64,000 bases of DNA from Algoriphagus winogradskyi. GTDB taxonomy: Bacteria; Bacteroidota; Bacteroidia; Cytophagales; Cyclobacteriaceae. Position numbers and translations under genes: made by a program. Positions 23,170 through 33,449 of the stretch are shown piece by piece. The stretch lies in the NCBI RefSeq assembly GCF_900182815.1, contig NZ_FXUA01000006.1, positions 124,001 through 188,000 on the forward strand, in the 5' to 3' direction. Within the stretch, counting starts at the first letter, position 1, and every line of letters starts with the position of its first letter. The notes under the pieces were generated by a model. That model was not told where the DNA came from and searched no databases. It was given only the letters and a program-made list of their open reading frames with translations.

Positions 23170-25947
23170 ATGAGTCAAGACCCATTCCAGATTAAAACTA
23201 CATTGAAAACTTCAAAAGGAGATCATACATTTTGGAGTTTAGAGAAATTAGATGCTAGCGGTCATTCGGTAAAGCACTTACCTTTTTCAATCCGGATTTT
23301 ATTGGAAAATGCGCTGAGAAATTTTGATGATTTTGCGATTACTAAAGAGCATCTTGAAACCTTGATGAATTGGTCACCGCAACCCTCCGATAAAGATGTC
23401 CCATTTAAACCTGCTCGAGTTCTGATGCAGGATTTTACAGGAGTTCCGGCGGTGGTGGATATAGCATCCTTACGTTCGGAAGCGCATCGAAAGGGTAAAG
23501 ATGCAAGTACAATTAATCCATTGATTCCAGTAGATCTTGTCATAGATCACTCGGTGCAGGTGGATTATTTTGGGACTAATTACAGTTATCAAAAGAATGT
23601 AGAAAAGGAATACGAACGGAATTCTGAGCGCTACAAATTCCTGAAATGGGCACAAAAAACCTTTAATAACTTTTCAGTGGTGCCTCCAGGTATGGGGATC
23701 TGCCACCAGGTAAACTTAGAATATTTAGCTCAGGGAGTAATTGAGCGAGATGGGATGGTTTTTCCAGATACGCTTGTCGGGACAGATTCCCACACACCTA
23801 TGGTGAATGGAATCGGAGTAGTAGGCTGGGGAGTAGGAGGAATTGAAGCGGAAGCAGCTATTCTAGGTCAGCCCATTTACTTTATTATGCCTGAAGTGGT
23901 CGGCCTGAAGTTGACTGGTAATTTGCCGGCAGGTACCACGGCTACGGATATGGTATTGACCATTACGGAGTTACTTAGAAGAAACAGCGTAGTGGGTAAG
24001 TTTGTAGAGGTATTTGGGCCAGGTTTGGATAATCTTTCCGTCCCTGACAGAGCTACCATTGCCAATATGTCTCCGGAATTTGGCTGTACTGTGACTTACT
24101 TCCCGATTGATGATCGTACGTTGGATTATATGGGAAAAACCAATCGCTCAGCTGATCAGATCAAATTGGTGGAGGATTATTGCAAGGCCAACATGCTTTG
24201 GAGAAAAGACGAGGATCTGATCAATTACAGTTCTGTAGTGGAATTGGATTTGGGAACCGTTGAAGCTACTGTTTCCGGCCCAAAACGTCCACAGGATAAG
24301 ATTTTGGTGAGAGATTTCAAACCGAAATTCGGAGAGCTCTTGGAGTCAGTTCATGGTCGTCAATATATTCCTATCGATAAGCGAGAAGAAGTATCCCGTT
24401 TCCTTGAAGAAGGAGGAGGACAAACTGAAGATCAATCGGGAGTTGAGGCACCTGCAGAGACCGAGATCAAAACTAAGATTAAAAATGGTCTGAAGACTGT
24501 TTCAGTTAATCTTCATAACGAGAAATTTGAATTGTATGATGGCTCTATCGTCATCGCAGCAATTACATCCTGTACCAATACTTCCAATCCTTCCGTAATG
24601 CTTGGAGCAGGATTAGTGGCCAGAAAAGCGCGGGAATTGGGATTGGATGTGAAGCCTTGGGTGAAAACTTCCTTGGCTCCAGGATCGAAGGTGGTGACCG
24701 ATTACTTGGAGAAATCAGAGTTACTTGAAGACTTAGAGGCGCTAAAATTCCACACCGTGGGTTATGGCTGTACTTCTTGTATTGGTAACTCAGGACCGCT
24801 TCCGAGACACATTGCGAAAGCAGTGGAGGATAACGACCTAGTCGTAGCTTCTGTCCTTTCCGGAAATAGAAACTTTGAAGCCAGGGTGCACCCGCAGGTG
24901 AAAATGAATTACCTCATGTCGCCTATGCTAGTGGTAGTTTATGCCATTGCAGGTCGTGTGGACGTGGATTTATATAATGAGCCGATTGGCTACGATCCGA
25001 ATTTGGAACCTGTATTTATGAAGGATATCTGGCCAACTAATGAGGAAATAGCTGAGGTTGCCAGAAAAGTCCTTACACCAGATGATTATGAAAAAAGCTA
25101 CGGTGAGATTTTCGAAGGAAATGACATTTGGAAAGAATTACAATCCGGTGAAGGAGAAATCTATCCTTGGGATGATAGCAGTACCTACATCAAGGAAGCG
25201 CCATTTTTCAAGGGGATTGCGGTAGATGTACCAGAACCTAAAAACATTACAAACGCAAGAGTTCTTTTGAAACTGGGTGACTCTATCACTACAGATCATA
25301 TTTCTCCGGCAGGATCTTTCAGACCTGATACTCCTGCGGGAAAATACCTAAACGGAAGAGGAGTGGAGCGACCGGACTTCAATTCCTATGGTTCGCGGAG
25401 AGGAAATGACGAGGTGATGGTTCGTGGTACTTTTGCCAACGTTCGTATTAAAAACCAATTAAGTACCCAAGAAGGTGGGTTTACTACTTATGTTCCTTCC
25501 GGGGAAGAAATGAGTGTATTCGAAGCTTCTGAGAAATATCAGGCAGCTTGCGTGCCTTTAGTAGTCTTAGCTGGAAAAGAATATGGATCAGGATCTTCAC
25601 GTGACTGGGCTGCAAAGGGAACCAACTTACTTGGCATCAAAGCCGTAATTGCTGAAAGCTATGAACGTATTCACCGAAGTAATTTGGTGGGAATGGGAGT
25701 CTTGCCACTTCAGTTCATGCCAGGTGAAACTGCCGAGAGTCTAGGTTTAAGTGGAAAAGAGGAATTCACTATTACCGGAATTGAGGATGGACTGAAGCCT
25801 TCGCAGAAATTCGAAGTCATTGTCACTTCAGAATCTCAGGAGAAGAAAATTCAAGTACGCTCGAGACTGGATTCAGAAGTTGAGATTGCTTACTACAAGC
25901 ATGGCGGAATTCTGAATTATGTATTGAGGGATTTCTTGAAGGATTAG
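23170..25947 (+). CDS. acnA: Aconitate hydratase A
   Basis: A 925-residue aconitase of the AcnA/IRP1 type. The [4Fe-4S] ligands Cys468 (TSCTNTSN), Cys534 and Cys537 (GCTSCIGN) are present, as are the C-terminal swivel domain and the GSSRDWAAKG active-site loop. It isomerises citrate and isocitrate in the TCA cycle. Length is slightly above the usual about 900 because of a charged linker near residues 415-440 (GGGQTEDQSGVEAPAETE). It is transcribed alone and followed by a bidirectional terminator. Confidence 0.97.
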   Translation: MSQDPFQIKTTLKTSKGDHTFWSLEKLDASGHSVKHLPFSIRILLENALRNFDDFAITKEHLETLMNWSPQPSDKDVPFKPARVLMQDFTGVPAVVDIASLRSEAHRKGKDASTINPLIPVDLVIDHSVQVDYFGTNYSYQKNVEKEYERNSERYKFLKWAQKTFNNFSVVPPGMGICHQVNLEYLAQGVIERDGMVFPDTLVGTDSHTPMVNGIGVVGWGVGGIEAEAAILGQPIYFIMPEVVGLKLTGNLPAGTTATDMVLTITELLRRNSVVGKFVEVFGPGLDNLSVPDRATIANMSPEFGCTVTYFPIDDRTLDYMGKTNRSADQIKLVEDYCKANMLWRKDEDLINYSSVVELDLGTVEATVSGPKRPQDKILVRDFKPKFGELLESVHGRQYIPIDKREEVSRFLEEGGGQTEDQSGVEAPAETEIKTKIKNGLKTVSVNLHNEKFELYDGSIVIAAITSCTNTSNPSVMLGAGLVARKARELGLDVKPWVKTSLAPGSKVVTDYLEKSELLEDLEALKFHTVGYGCTSCIGNSGPLPRHIAKAVEDNDLVVASVLSGNRNFEARVHPQVKMNYLMSPMLVVVYAIAGRVDVDLYNEPIGYDPNLEPVFMKDIWPTNEEIAEVARKVLTPDDYEKSYGEIFEGNDIWKELQSGEGEIYPWDDSSTYIKEAPFFKGIAVDVPEPKNITNARVLLKLGDSITTDHISPAGSFRPDTPAGKYLNGRGVERPDFNSYGSRRGNDEVMVRGTFANVRIKNQLSTQEGGFTTYVPSGEEMSVFEASEKYQAACVPLVVLAGKEYGSGSSRDWAAKGTNLLGIKAVIAESYERIHRSNLVGMGVLPLQFMPGETAESLGLSGKEEFTITGIEDGLKPSQKFEVIVTSESQEKKIQVRSRLDSEVEIAYYKHGGILNYVLRDFLKD

Positions 25948-26036
25948 GGGAGTTGGGTGTTGGTTGTCGGATGACCGATGCAAGCCTCTGCTAGTTTTGA
26001 GCTTGGCTTTAATTAGTTTTGGCTCTTTTGAAATCA

Positions 26037-26064
26037 CAAAACCCGTCAGAAATGGCGGGTTTTG
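26037..26064. terminator. Bidirectional terminator between acnA and a small minus-strand gene
   Basis: CAAAACCCG (26037-26045) pairs with CGGGTTTTG (26056-26064), giving T or A tracts on both sides, between convergent genes. Confidence 0.75.
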
Positions 26065-26081
26065 TTGGTTGTATAACTTTG

Positions 26082-26237
26082 TTATTGAGTACGTAAGATT
26101 CCCCATAGAATTACCAGAATCAGCGAGGCGACGGTTAGAATTGTTAACGCAATTGACTCAAGTTTCCTTGATTGCTCTCGCTGTTTAACTACCAATCTTC
26201 TCAGTTCGTATTGATTTAATTTTTCGTTTTTCTCCAT
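26082..26237 (-). CDS. Small single-pass membrane protein (51 aa)
   Basis: An ATG-started ORF of 51 codons. It has a charged helix (EKNEKLNQYELRRLVVKQRE...) followed by one hydrophobic segment (SIALTILTVASLILVILWGI) near the C-terminus. It starts 17 bases after the stop of the TonB-like gene on the same strand and is followed by the bidirectional terminator, as a last cistron would be. No family is recognised and no Shine-Dalgarno is seen. Confidence 0.6.
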   Translation of the reverse strand: MEKNEKLNQYELRRLVVKQREQSRKLESIALTILTVASLILVILWGILRTQ

Positions 26238-26254
26238 TTAAAATCACTGAAAGA

Positions 26255-27022
26255 CTAATCCAGCTTAAACCTTACCGGAATATATAACCAGGCATCTATC
26301 GTATTTCCATCATGGTTAGTAGCAGGAGTAATTTCTCCCTCATATTTACTGGCTGCCTGAAGTGCTTCTAGCGCCAAAGATTCACTTACATTTTCTGGAT
26401 TGGCTAACTCGAAACCACCATGCTCACCAAATTCATTTACATACATCCCAAGAATAGCGGTTCCTTCTTCTCTATCTCTCCGAGCTAATGCAGGGTATTT
26501 CAGGTTTTGCATCAGTGTTTGATTCCAAAGATCCTGATTTAGTTTTGGCTTTGGCTCAAACACATTTTCATCTGCAGTAATTACTTCCTCACTACCTGCC
26601 TTTCTGATTTCAAAGTTCTTTTCACCCTGAAAAAGCACTTCGCCTATTTTTTCGCCCTTGGAATAGTATATAGCATGGTAGAAACCATTGTTGCGATTCT
26701 TGATTTTCTTGGAAGTCAACTTCCCATTTTCATCATAAGTCTCTGTGTTTTCCTCAGGAAAATCCCCCTCTTGGTTATGACCATATCGGGTAACTTTAAC
26801 TATTTGATTTTTCAGATTGAAAATGCGCTCTATGGATGTGCTGTCGCTAAGATTGACAATAATTCCTTTGTAGAAATAATTGATGGTATCGGCCTCGGCT
26901 ATCGGGTAGAAATGCTTATTCAATCGGACTATTTGGGTATCCTGAGATTTATAAAGCGAGGAGCTAAGTCCAAGAAAGGCTGTTATTAGGAGAAAAAATC
27001 GAAAGGTATTTTTGAACGCCAT
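26255..27022 (-). CDS. TonB C-terminal domain protein, exported
   Basis: A 255-residue protein with an N-terminal signal or anchor (FRFFLLITAFLGLSSSLYK). A middle region has MORN-like or toxin_YwqK-like repeats (YDENGKLTSKKIKNRNNGFY, in part). The C-terminal TonB fold (about 175-255) contains NLKYPALARRDREEGTAILGMYV (in part) and the IPVRFKL end. Bacteroidota have many such TonB-like domains outside classical TonB, and most are of unknown role. There is no proline-rich linker, so it is unlikely to be the main energy transducer. Confidence 0.82.
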   Translation of the reverse strand: MAFKNTFRFFLLITAFLGLSSSLYKSQDTQIVRLNKHFYPIAEADTINYFYKGIIVNLSDSTSIERIFNLKNQIVKVTRYGHNQEGDFPEENTETYDENGKLTSKKIKNRNNGFYHAIYYSKGEKIGEVLFQGEKNFEIRKAGSEEVITADENVFEPKPKLNQDLWNQTLMQNLKYPALARRDREEGTAILGMYVNEFGEHGGFELANPENVSESLALEALQAASKYEGEITPATNHDGNTIDAWLYIPVRFKLD

Positions 27023-27175
27023 ATTTGATTGACTAATAGTAAAGTTTAATTATAATCAAACAAATCTGAAATTGAAAACCATTTGAACTAAAGCCTATGT
27101 CTCACTTTAATTCAAATCTCTTTTATCCCTGAAGTAAAACCTTATTTTTGTGACTCATTCCTATCAAACAAACCA

Positions 27176-28822
27176 ATGAACGCAATTAATCCCACTAGCA
27201 CATCAGCCTGGGCAAGATTAAAACAACTTGCTGAAGAACATAAAGACATGACCATTCTATCTCAATTTGATCAGCCGGAGCGCTTTGATAAGTTGAGTAT
27301 TTCGATGGAAGATATTCTGGTAGATTTTTCGAAGAATAGAGTAAATCAGGACATCCTTGATGCACTTTATGATTTGGCTAATGAGTGCAACCTACATGAG
27401 GCGGTTGAAGATATGTTTACTGGAAAGCCTATCAATGTCACTGAAGGGAGGGCGGTATTGCATACTGCGCTGAGAAATCCTGCGGATGAGACTGTACTTC
27501 TGGATGGACATAATATCATGGAAGATATCTCTGCTGTCTTGAAAAAAATGAAGATTTTCGCAGATAAAATCCAAAATAAACAATGGCTTGGCTACACAGG
27601 TAAGCCGATCAAATCTTTGGTAAACATCGGGATTGGTGGTTCTGACCTAGGTCCGGTAATGGTGACGGAGGCCTTGAAGCCTTATCAGAACCCTGATATT
27701 GAGTGTTTCTTCGTTTCCAATGTAGATGGAACCCATATGGCCGAAACGCTTAAAAAAGTAGATCCTGAGACTACGCTATTTTTTATCGCTTCCAAGACGT
27801 TCACTACGCAGGAAACCATGACTAATGCGCATTCTGCACGTAATTGGTTCTTGGAACATGCAAAGGATGAATCTGCAGTGGCTAAGCATTTCGTGGCGCT
27901 TTCTACTAATGCCAAATCGGTAGAAGCATTTGGAATTGATACAGCAAACATGTTTGAATTCTGGGACTGGGTAGGAGGAAGGTATTCCCTTTGGTCTGCC
28001 ATTGGTTTGCCAATTGCATGTACCATCGGATTTGACAATTTCGAGAAACTACTATCTGGCGCTCATGCGATGGATAATCATTTCCGTCATACTCAGTTTG
28101 ACAGAAATATTCCGGTTGTCCTGGCGTTGATAGGTATCTGGAATACTAATTTCCTTGGTGCGAGTTCTGAAGCTATTTTGCCATACGATCAGTACATGCA
28201 CCGTTTCGCCGCCTATTTCCAGCAGGGAAATATGGAAAGCAATGGCAAGTACGTAAGTCGCTCCGGTGAAAAAGTGAATTATACTACTGGACCGATTATC
28301 TGGGGTGAGCCTGGGACAAACGGTCAGCATGCTTTTTATCAGTTGATCCATCAGGGCACACACTTGATTCCTTGTGATTTCATCGCTCCGGCGATTTCCC
28401 ATAACCCGATTGGTGATCATCATCAGAAATTGCTCTCCAACTTCTTTGCCCAGACAGAAGCCCTAATGAAAGGTAAGTCTCTCGAAGAGGTAAAAGCAGA
28501 AATGAAAGCTGCCGCTAAGTCAGACGAGCAAATCGAAGAAATCGCTCCGCATCGGGTTTTCGAAGGTAACCGTCCTACCAATTCCATTTTGGTGAAGGAA
28601 ATCACTCCTTATACCCTCGGCGCTTTGATTGCCATGTACGAACATAAAATCTTCGTTCAGGGTGTTATTTGGGATATATTCAGCTTCGATCAGTGGGGAG
28701 TGGAGCTAGGTAAGGTTCTAGCATCTGGAATTCTTCCTGAGCTTAAAGGTGATGAGGAAGTTACCGCCCACGATGGCTCTACCAATGGCTTGATCAATGC
28801 CTATAAGAAAATGAGAAAGTAA
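27176..28822 (+). CDS. pgi: Glucose-6-phosphate isomerase
   Basis: A 548-residue enzyme of the long (eubacterial/eukaryotic) type. Family motifs are [28 protein letters not shown] (PGI signature 1), the [14 protein letters not shown] catalytic region, and [11 protein letters not shown] (signature 2). It interconverts glucose-6-phosphate and fructose-6-phosphate in glycolysis. It is monocistronic, followed at about 170 bases by a hairpin terminator. Confidence 0.97.
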   Translation: MNAINPTSTSAWARLKQLAEEHKDMTILSQFDQPERFDKLSISMEDILVDFSKNRVNQDILDALYDLANECNLHEAVEDMFTGKPINVTEGRAVLHTALRNPADETVLLDGHNIMEDISAVLKKMKIFADKIQNKQWLGYTGKPIKSLVNIGIGGSDLGPVMVTEALKPYQNPDIECFFVSNVDGTHMAETLKKVDPETTLFFIASKTFTTQETMTNAHSARNWFLEHAKDESAVAKHFVALSTNAKSVEAFGIDTANMFEFWDWVGGRYSLWSAIGLPIACTIGFDNFEKLLSGAHAMDNHFRHTQFDRNIPVVLALIGIWNTNFLGASSEAILPYDQYMHRFAAYFQQGNMESNGKYVSRSGEKVNYTTGPIIWGEPGTNGQHAFYQLIHQGTHLIPCDFIAPAISHNPIGDHHQKLLSNFFAQTEALMKGKSLEEVKAEMKAAAKSDEQIEEIAPHRVFEGNRPTNSILVKEITPYTLGALIAMYEHKIFVQGVIWDIFSFDQWGVELGKVLASGILPELKGDEEVTAHDGSTNGLINAYKKMRK

Positions 28823-28889
28823 ATCTTTGATAAGATAGCTTAATTAGGTGGGTTGACCTCGGTGGCTTGTGTCCTCCATCAGTTGCCCT

Positions 28890-28939
28890 AGTTTGTGCCT
28901 GCCTTGCCGGTAGGCAGGTCTCCACAAACCACTTAACAC
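28890..28939. repeat. Nested inverted repeat after pgi
   Basis: GTTTGTG (28891-28897) with CACAAAC (28923-28929) encloses CCTGCC/GGCAGG around TTGCCGGTA. The CCTGCC..GGCAGG core recurs in a variant near 55850-55872. This kind of CCTGCCxxGGCAGG palindrome is a recurrent intergenic element type; its role is unknown. Confidence 0.5.
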
Positions 28940-28989
28940 ATTCATAGTTCCGGTCTGTAAGACACAGACCGGGGTTGAGTAATAAAACA

Positions 28990-29020
28990 AACCCCGATTC
29001 TGAAAGGAATCGGGGTTTTC
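28990..29020 (+). terminator. Terminator after pgi
   Basis: AACCCCGATTC (28990-29000) pairs perfectly with GAATCGGGGTT (29007-29017), then TTTTC. It lies 60 bases before the methyltransferase start, so it could also affect that gene. Confidence 0.7.
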
Positions 29021-29080
29021 TATTGTCGTGATTTTTGAAACATACATGAGTTATAGGAGTTAAACTTAAAAAGCTCCTAT

Positions 29081-29806
29081 ATGCAAAAGTCAGCAATCAT
29101 CTTACTACTCACTGCCTTTTTTATCCTCAATTTTTCCTGTCAGGCACAGACAACAACCGAAGATCCATACACTTTTAAAAATCCAAATTGGGATGGTTCG
29201 GGTAAAGTCTATCTGGGAAGGGAGATATCCCAAGTCATGGGTTTTGCTGGAAAGGACTGGTTGGAGCGTGCAGAACGAGCACGTGAAGAAGGTGTTGCCG
29301 ATGCATTGGAAAATCTACCGGTCACTTCCAAAAGTGTAGTTGCAGACATAGGAGCTGGTTCTGGATATTATACGTTTAGAATAGCTCCCTTAGTTAGTGA
29401 GGGCAAAGTCTATGCTGTGGATATTCAAGAAGAAGCAGTCGATTATATCCGAAATAGAAGTAATGAGCTAGGGGTTGAGAATGTGATTCCAGTGCAAGGT
29501 ACTGAGCAATCACCTAATCTGCCCGAGGGAGAAGTGGATCTGGTTATCATGGTTGACGTGTATCATGAGCTCGCGTATCCGCAGGAGATGCTTAGTGCTA
29601 TATATAAATCGCTCAAGCCAGACGGTAAAATAGTATTACTCGAATACAAAGGTGAGGATCCGAGTATTGCAATCAAGCCACTTCATAAAATGACCGAAAA
29701 GCAGGCAAAGAAGGAGTTGAAAGCTAATGGGTTTGATTTGGTGGAAAATGGAAAATTCCTACCAATTCAGCATTACCTGATTTTTGAAAAGGTAAATTCA
29801 AACTAA
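29081..29806 (+). CDS. Exported class I SAM-dependent methyltransferase
   Basis: A 241-residue protein with an N-terminal signal peptide (SAIILLLTAFFILNFSCQAQ; either a lipobox Cys or a QAQ cleavage site). A Rossmann-type methyltransferase domain follows: motif I VVADIGAGSGYYT, acidic loop end AVDIQ, and motif IV DLVIMVDVYHEL. The core looks complete and active. Methyltransferases normally need cytosolic SAM, so a secreted one is puzzling; see findings. It is divergent in function from its neighbours and convergent with the CE15 gene. Confidence 0.85.
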   Translation: MQKSAIILLLTAFFILNFSCQAQTTTEDPYTFKNPNWDGSGKVYLGREISQVMGFAGKDWLERAERAREEGVADALENLPVTSKSVVADIGAGSGYYTFRIAPLVSEGKVYAVDIQEEAVDYIRNRSNELGVENVIPVQGTEQSPNLPEGEVDLVIMVDVYHELAYPQEMLSAIYKSLKPDGKIVLLEYKGEDPSIAIKPLHKMTEKQAKKELKANGFDLVENGKFLPIQHYLIFEKVNSN

Positions 29807-29817
29807 AATTCATCCAC

Positions 29818-31179
29818 TTAATAATTGAGGCAATTTCGTTCTTCTGTCCACCGAAATTCCAATGGTTTAGAGATTACAAAAAACTTCTTCATAAACTGGA
29901 TAAAGACAGGGTAGTCAGAGGGAATAGTCCCGTGACCACCATCATGCATGTAATATCCAAGTTTGTTTTCCAGCAATGAAATGTCTCCCGGAGCAGGCAT
30001 TTCATGGTTTTTTGGACCATTTTCTCCAAATAATTCATAGACTTGGATAGCCTCCTGAGCGGCTATAAACTCACCCTTAGGGTCTGACCAATAATCCGTA
30101 TTTCCTGTTTGAAGCAGTATAGGTCGGGGGGCAATCATCGCTACGAGCGTGTGAGCATCAAAAGGAAAGTCATTTACATGCGTGGAATAGGCATGATAGT
30201 TTGGGGCAAACTGGTAGCCATACCTGGAGGAGTCAGACATATGCTTGATGTTTTCGCCATAATCCCTTCTTGCAATAGCAGCTCCACCTTCACCCGAGCA
30301 ACTGGCAATGATCATTTTGAATCTAGTATCTCTTATTCCTGTCCAGAGCACTGTCTTTCCTAATCGGGAAACACCCATTAAGGCAATGCGACTGGCATCA
30401 ATCTGCTCGTCTTTTTCAAAATAATCCATGGCTCTGCTGAGTCCCCAAGACCAAGCTGAGATTGTTCCCCACTCATCGCTTTGAGGCTCCGTTTCGCCAG
30501 GCTTGAGAAAATCCTTGCGTATTCCGTACTCAAAACCATCCTTGAAATCTGGATCTATATCTCCATAGTAAACTGTGGCGAAACCATATCCTGCGTCTAT
30601 AAATTGCTCCACATTAGTAGCCCGAAAAGCACTTGGCTGATCTGCTTTGACTTTTTCACCTGATTTATTCCACATTTCACCAACTCGTATTTCTGGATCG
30701 TTTACGGTTAGATTATTTGCAGTAAAGGAAATGGTGAAGAAAACAGGTGTTTTCTTATTAGAATTCCTGGGTAAATAAATGAGCAAATCCATTGGGTGCT
30801 CTTTGCTGTTTTCAGTTAAATATATTCTGACCTGCCTGCGAATTGCCTTGCCATTTAAAGCCTTGCTTTCTTTGTCATAAACTTCAAAGGCTATCGATTT
30901 TGGAGCAGGAGGTGTTTTTCCATATTGAAGTTCTGCAATAAAATTTAATAGTTCTGGTCTTCGCTCATGCATCCAAATCTCTGAATTAGTAACTTTTTTA
31001 CCATTCTCCAGGGTGAGTATCTCAGGTAAAGTATAAGGAGGAATGGCATCTTCATCATAATTGACAGGGAAACCGGCGACTAACTTTGGTGGCTCCTGAG
31101 TCTGCGCAATCGCTAGAATATTAGAGTAGAGAAAAATCGAGAAAGCTAGAGATATATTTATTAAAGCAGTTCTTTGCAT
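29818..31179 (-). CDS. CE15-like glucuronoyl esterase / acetyl xylan esterase-type hydrolase
   Basis: A 453-residue protein with a signal peptide (LAFSIFLYSNILAIAQ). The alpha/beta hydrolase core has the CE15 nucleophile motif GVSRLGK (usually G-x-S-R-x-G-K) followed by CSGEGGAAIARRDYGE, and a C-terminal His in HDGGHG. CE15 enzymes cleave the ester between glucuronic acid on xylan and lignin alcohols. No other polysaccharide-use genes (SusCD) are beside it, so the role here is uncertain. Confidence 0.87.
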   Translation of the reverse strand: MQRTALINISLAFSIFLYSNILAIAQTQEPPKLVAGFPVNYDEDAIPPYTLPEILTLENGKKVTNSEIWMHERRPELLNFIAELQYGKTPPAPKSIAFEVYDKESKALNGKAIRRQVRIYLTENSKEHPMDLLIYLPRNSNKKTPVFFTISFTANNLTVNDPEIRVGEMWNKSGEKVKADQPSAFRATNVEQFIDAGYGFATVYYGDIDPDFKDGFEYGIRKDFLKPGETEPQSDEWGTISAWSWGLSRAMDYFEKDEQIDASRIALMGVSRLGKTVLWTGIRDTRFKMIIASCSGEGGAAIARRDYGENIKHMSDSSRYGYQFAPNYHAYSTHVNDFPFDAHTLVAMIAPRPILLQTGNTDYWSDPKGEFIAAQEAIQVYELFGENGPKNHEMPAPGDISLLENKLGYYMHDGGHGTIPSDYPVFIQFMKKFFVISKPLEFRWTEERNCLNY

Positions 31180-31425
31180 GGTCTGGGGGTTATTGTTGCT
31201 CCAATATGTTAAATGAAATTGATTTGACTATCCTGATACAGAGGAAATTGAAGGAGAATGGTGTGACAATTAGGTGGCAATGACTTCCCTCAATTATTTA
31301 AGTGACTTGAATCTGAGCTTTTGAATAAATATGAATCGATCCAATTCTAAAATCCTATTCTTATATCTTAGCACTTCGAAAAACCTAAGGCTATTGTCCT
31401 TTCTCCATAAGAATTCCAGAAATAA

Positions 31426-32610
31426 ATGAAGCAATTATTCTCTAATCTTCTCTTCAAAGTTTTCATCGCTATCGTGTTAGGGATAGTTTTTGGTCTGTAC
31501 TTGCCGGAATCCATCAATCGGGTTTTCGCGACCTTTAATGCCTTTTTTGGTCAATTTTTGAATTTTGCCATTCCTTTGATTATCCTCGGATTGATCATGC
31601 CGGCAATCTCTGACTTGGGTAAAGGTGCCGGGAAAATACTGCTTATCACTGCCGCAATAGCTTATGGATCTACGCTGTTCTCTGGCTTTATGAGCTATTT
31701 TACCTCTTCTACTATTTTCCCATCTCTTCTAGCTTCCCATGTAAATGAAGCAGCAGAGGTAACCGAGGGAGGAAATGATTTAGTGCCTTATTTCAGTATC
31801 ACCATACCTGCCGTGATAGATGTAATGTCTGCTTTGGTTTTGGCATTTGTGATTGGATTGGGACTTTCGTATCAGGAGAATTCCACGTTGAAAAAGGTGG
31901 TAAAGGACTTTGAAACCATCATCATGCAGGTGATCGAGAATGTAATCATACCACTCTTGCCAATTTTCATCTTGGGGATTTTCGCAAATATGGCTTTCAG
32001 CGGTCAGGTTTATTCCATTTTATCTGTATTCTTGAATATCATCGGGGTGATCTTTGCCATGCATATTTTCTTGCTGATCCTTCAATATGTGATCACAGGA
32101 GCGATTGTCAAAAAGAATCCTTTTAAGTTATTGGCGACTATGATGCCGGCATATTTTACGGCTTTAGGAACACAATCCTCAGCAGCTACTATTCCAGTGA
32201 CGCTGGAGCAAGCTGAGAAAAATGGAGTTTCTCCTAAAATCGCTGGCTTTGTCATTCCACTTTGTGCAACGATTCACCTGTCAGGAAGTATCATGAAAAT
32301 CACTGCTTGTGCTATGGCTTTGATGATCTTGGAAGGCGTTCCCTTTGATTTTGGGATGTTTGCAGGATTTATTTTTATGTTGGGTATTGCAATGGTAGCA
32401 GCACCAGGAGTACCTGGAGGAGCAATTATGGCAGCAATTGGAGTACTTCAATCCATGCTTGGATTCAGCGAGGAAATGGTTGGGTTGATGATTGCACTTT
32501 ACATTGCTATGGATAGCTTTGGAACTGCCTGTAATGTTACAGGTGATGGAGCGATTGCGCTAGTGGTGGATAAAATTACTCAGGACAAAAAGTTGGATGC
32601 TGCAGCCTAA
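31426..32610 (+). CDS. Dicarboxylate/amino acid:cation symporter (DAACS family)
   Basis: A 394-residue membrane protein with about eight transmembrane helices and the DAACS hairpin motifs: AALGTQSSAATIPVTLEQA region (here TALGTQSSAATIP), FVIPLCATIHLSGS and DSFGTACNVTGDGAIAL near the C-terminus. It couples uptake of C4-dicarboxylates, glutamate or serine to Na+ or H+. The exact substrate cannot be told from the sequence. Transcribed alone. Confidence 0.92.
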   Translation: MKQLFSNLLFKVFIAIVLGIVFGLYLPESINRVFATFNAFFGQFLNFAIPLIILGLIMPAISDLGKGAGKILLITAAIAYGSTLFSGFMSYFTSSTIFPSLLASHVNEAAEVTEGGNDLVPYFSITIPAVIDVMSALVLAFVIGLGLSYQENSTLKKVVKDFETIIMQVIENVIIPLLPIFILGIFANMAFSGQVYSILSVFLNIIGVIFAMHIFLLILQYVITGAIVKKNPFKLLATMMPAYFTALGTQSSAATIPVTLEQAEKNGVSPKIAGFVIPLCATIHLSGSIMKITACAMALMILEGVPFDFGMFAGFIFMLGIAMVAAPGVPGGAIMAAIGVLQSMLGFSEEMVGLMIALYIAMDSFGTACNVTGDGAIALVVDKITQDKKLDAAA

Positions 32611-32746
32611 ACGTTGATTTATCTTAAGATTTTCATTCTGTTTTTCCAATCCGTAAGTAACTCTTTTCGCCCTTTATTGAGGGGGCAAAATACTTTCCTT
32701 TTTAAGAGACATTTTAGTTCCTGAAAAATAAGAGAAACCTAAGATT

Positions 32747-33373
32747 CTACACTAGATTATGTGCATGGGCATAGTTGACCAAACCTACCAAGGTTGAGCA
32801 TTCGATCTTTCGGAGAATATTTTTACGATGGGTTTCTACTGTTTTCTCGCTGATAAACAGTACTTCTGCGATCTGCTTTGTAGAAAAATCCCTAGCTATG
32901 AGTTTAATGATTTCTGTTTCTCGGGGTGAAAGATCGCTTTTCTCCGTAGGAGCATTAAGCTGCCTTACCAGTATCTCCGAGATTTCATCACTGAAGTACT
33001 TCTTTCCTGAAGTGACTTTGTCAAGGGCTTGCATCAAAGAAGAATGGGCATCATTTTTCAGCACAAAGCTGTCGATATTTTCCTTGAGTAAATCTCTCAC
33101 TACCGATGGGTCATCATGCATGCTGAGCACGATAACTTTGATGTCAGGATTGATGGAATGAGCGATTTTGATGATTTCCAAGCCTGAAAAATCAGGTAGC
33201 TCATAATCGGTGACAAGGATGTCAAAATCCTGAGTTTTCAGAAGTTCGATCGCTTTTTTGCCACTACTGGCTGCTGCTGCGACCTCATAGTCTTCCAGTC
33301 CGCTGAGAAGACTTTGTGTGCCTTCCAGTAAGATTTTATGATCATCTATTAAAAGTATTCGGTACTTCTTCAT
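32747..33373 (-). CDS. LuxR/NarL-family response regulator
   Basis: The start at 33373 (MKKYRILLIDDHK) is preferred to the upstream in-frame start at 33409, which adds 12 non-conserved residues. An N-terminal receiver (1-120) has Asp56 in VTDYELPD. A C-terminal LuxR-type HTH follows (LSPRETEIIKLIARDFSTKQIAEVLFISEKTVETHRKNI in part, about 145-205). It lies directly downstream of the TPR histidine kinase on the same strand, so the two form a two-component pair. The target sites are probably the ATACCTA palindromes described below. Confidence 0.93.
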   Translation of the reverse strand: MKKYRILLIDDHKILLEGTQSLLSGLEDYEVAAAASSGKKAIELLKTQDFDILVTDYELPDFSGLEIIKIAHSINPDIKVIVLSMHDDPSVVRDLLKENIDSFVLKNDAHSSLMQALDKVTSGKKYFSDEISEILVRQLNAPTEKSDLSPRETEIIKLIARDFSTKQIAEVLFISEKTVETHRKNILRKIECSTLVGLVNYAHAHNLV

Positions 33374-33449
33374 CAGTTTTTCTGTCTTACTTTTAAATAA
33401 ACGCAACATCTTTTTGTTTCAAAGTACGTTGTGTTTGGACTATGTTTCA

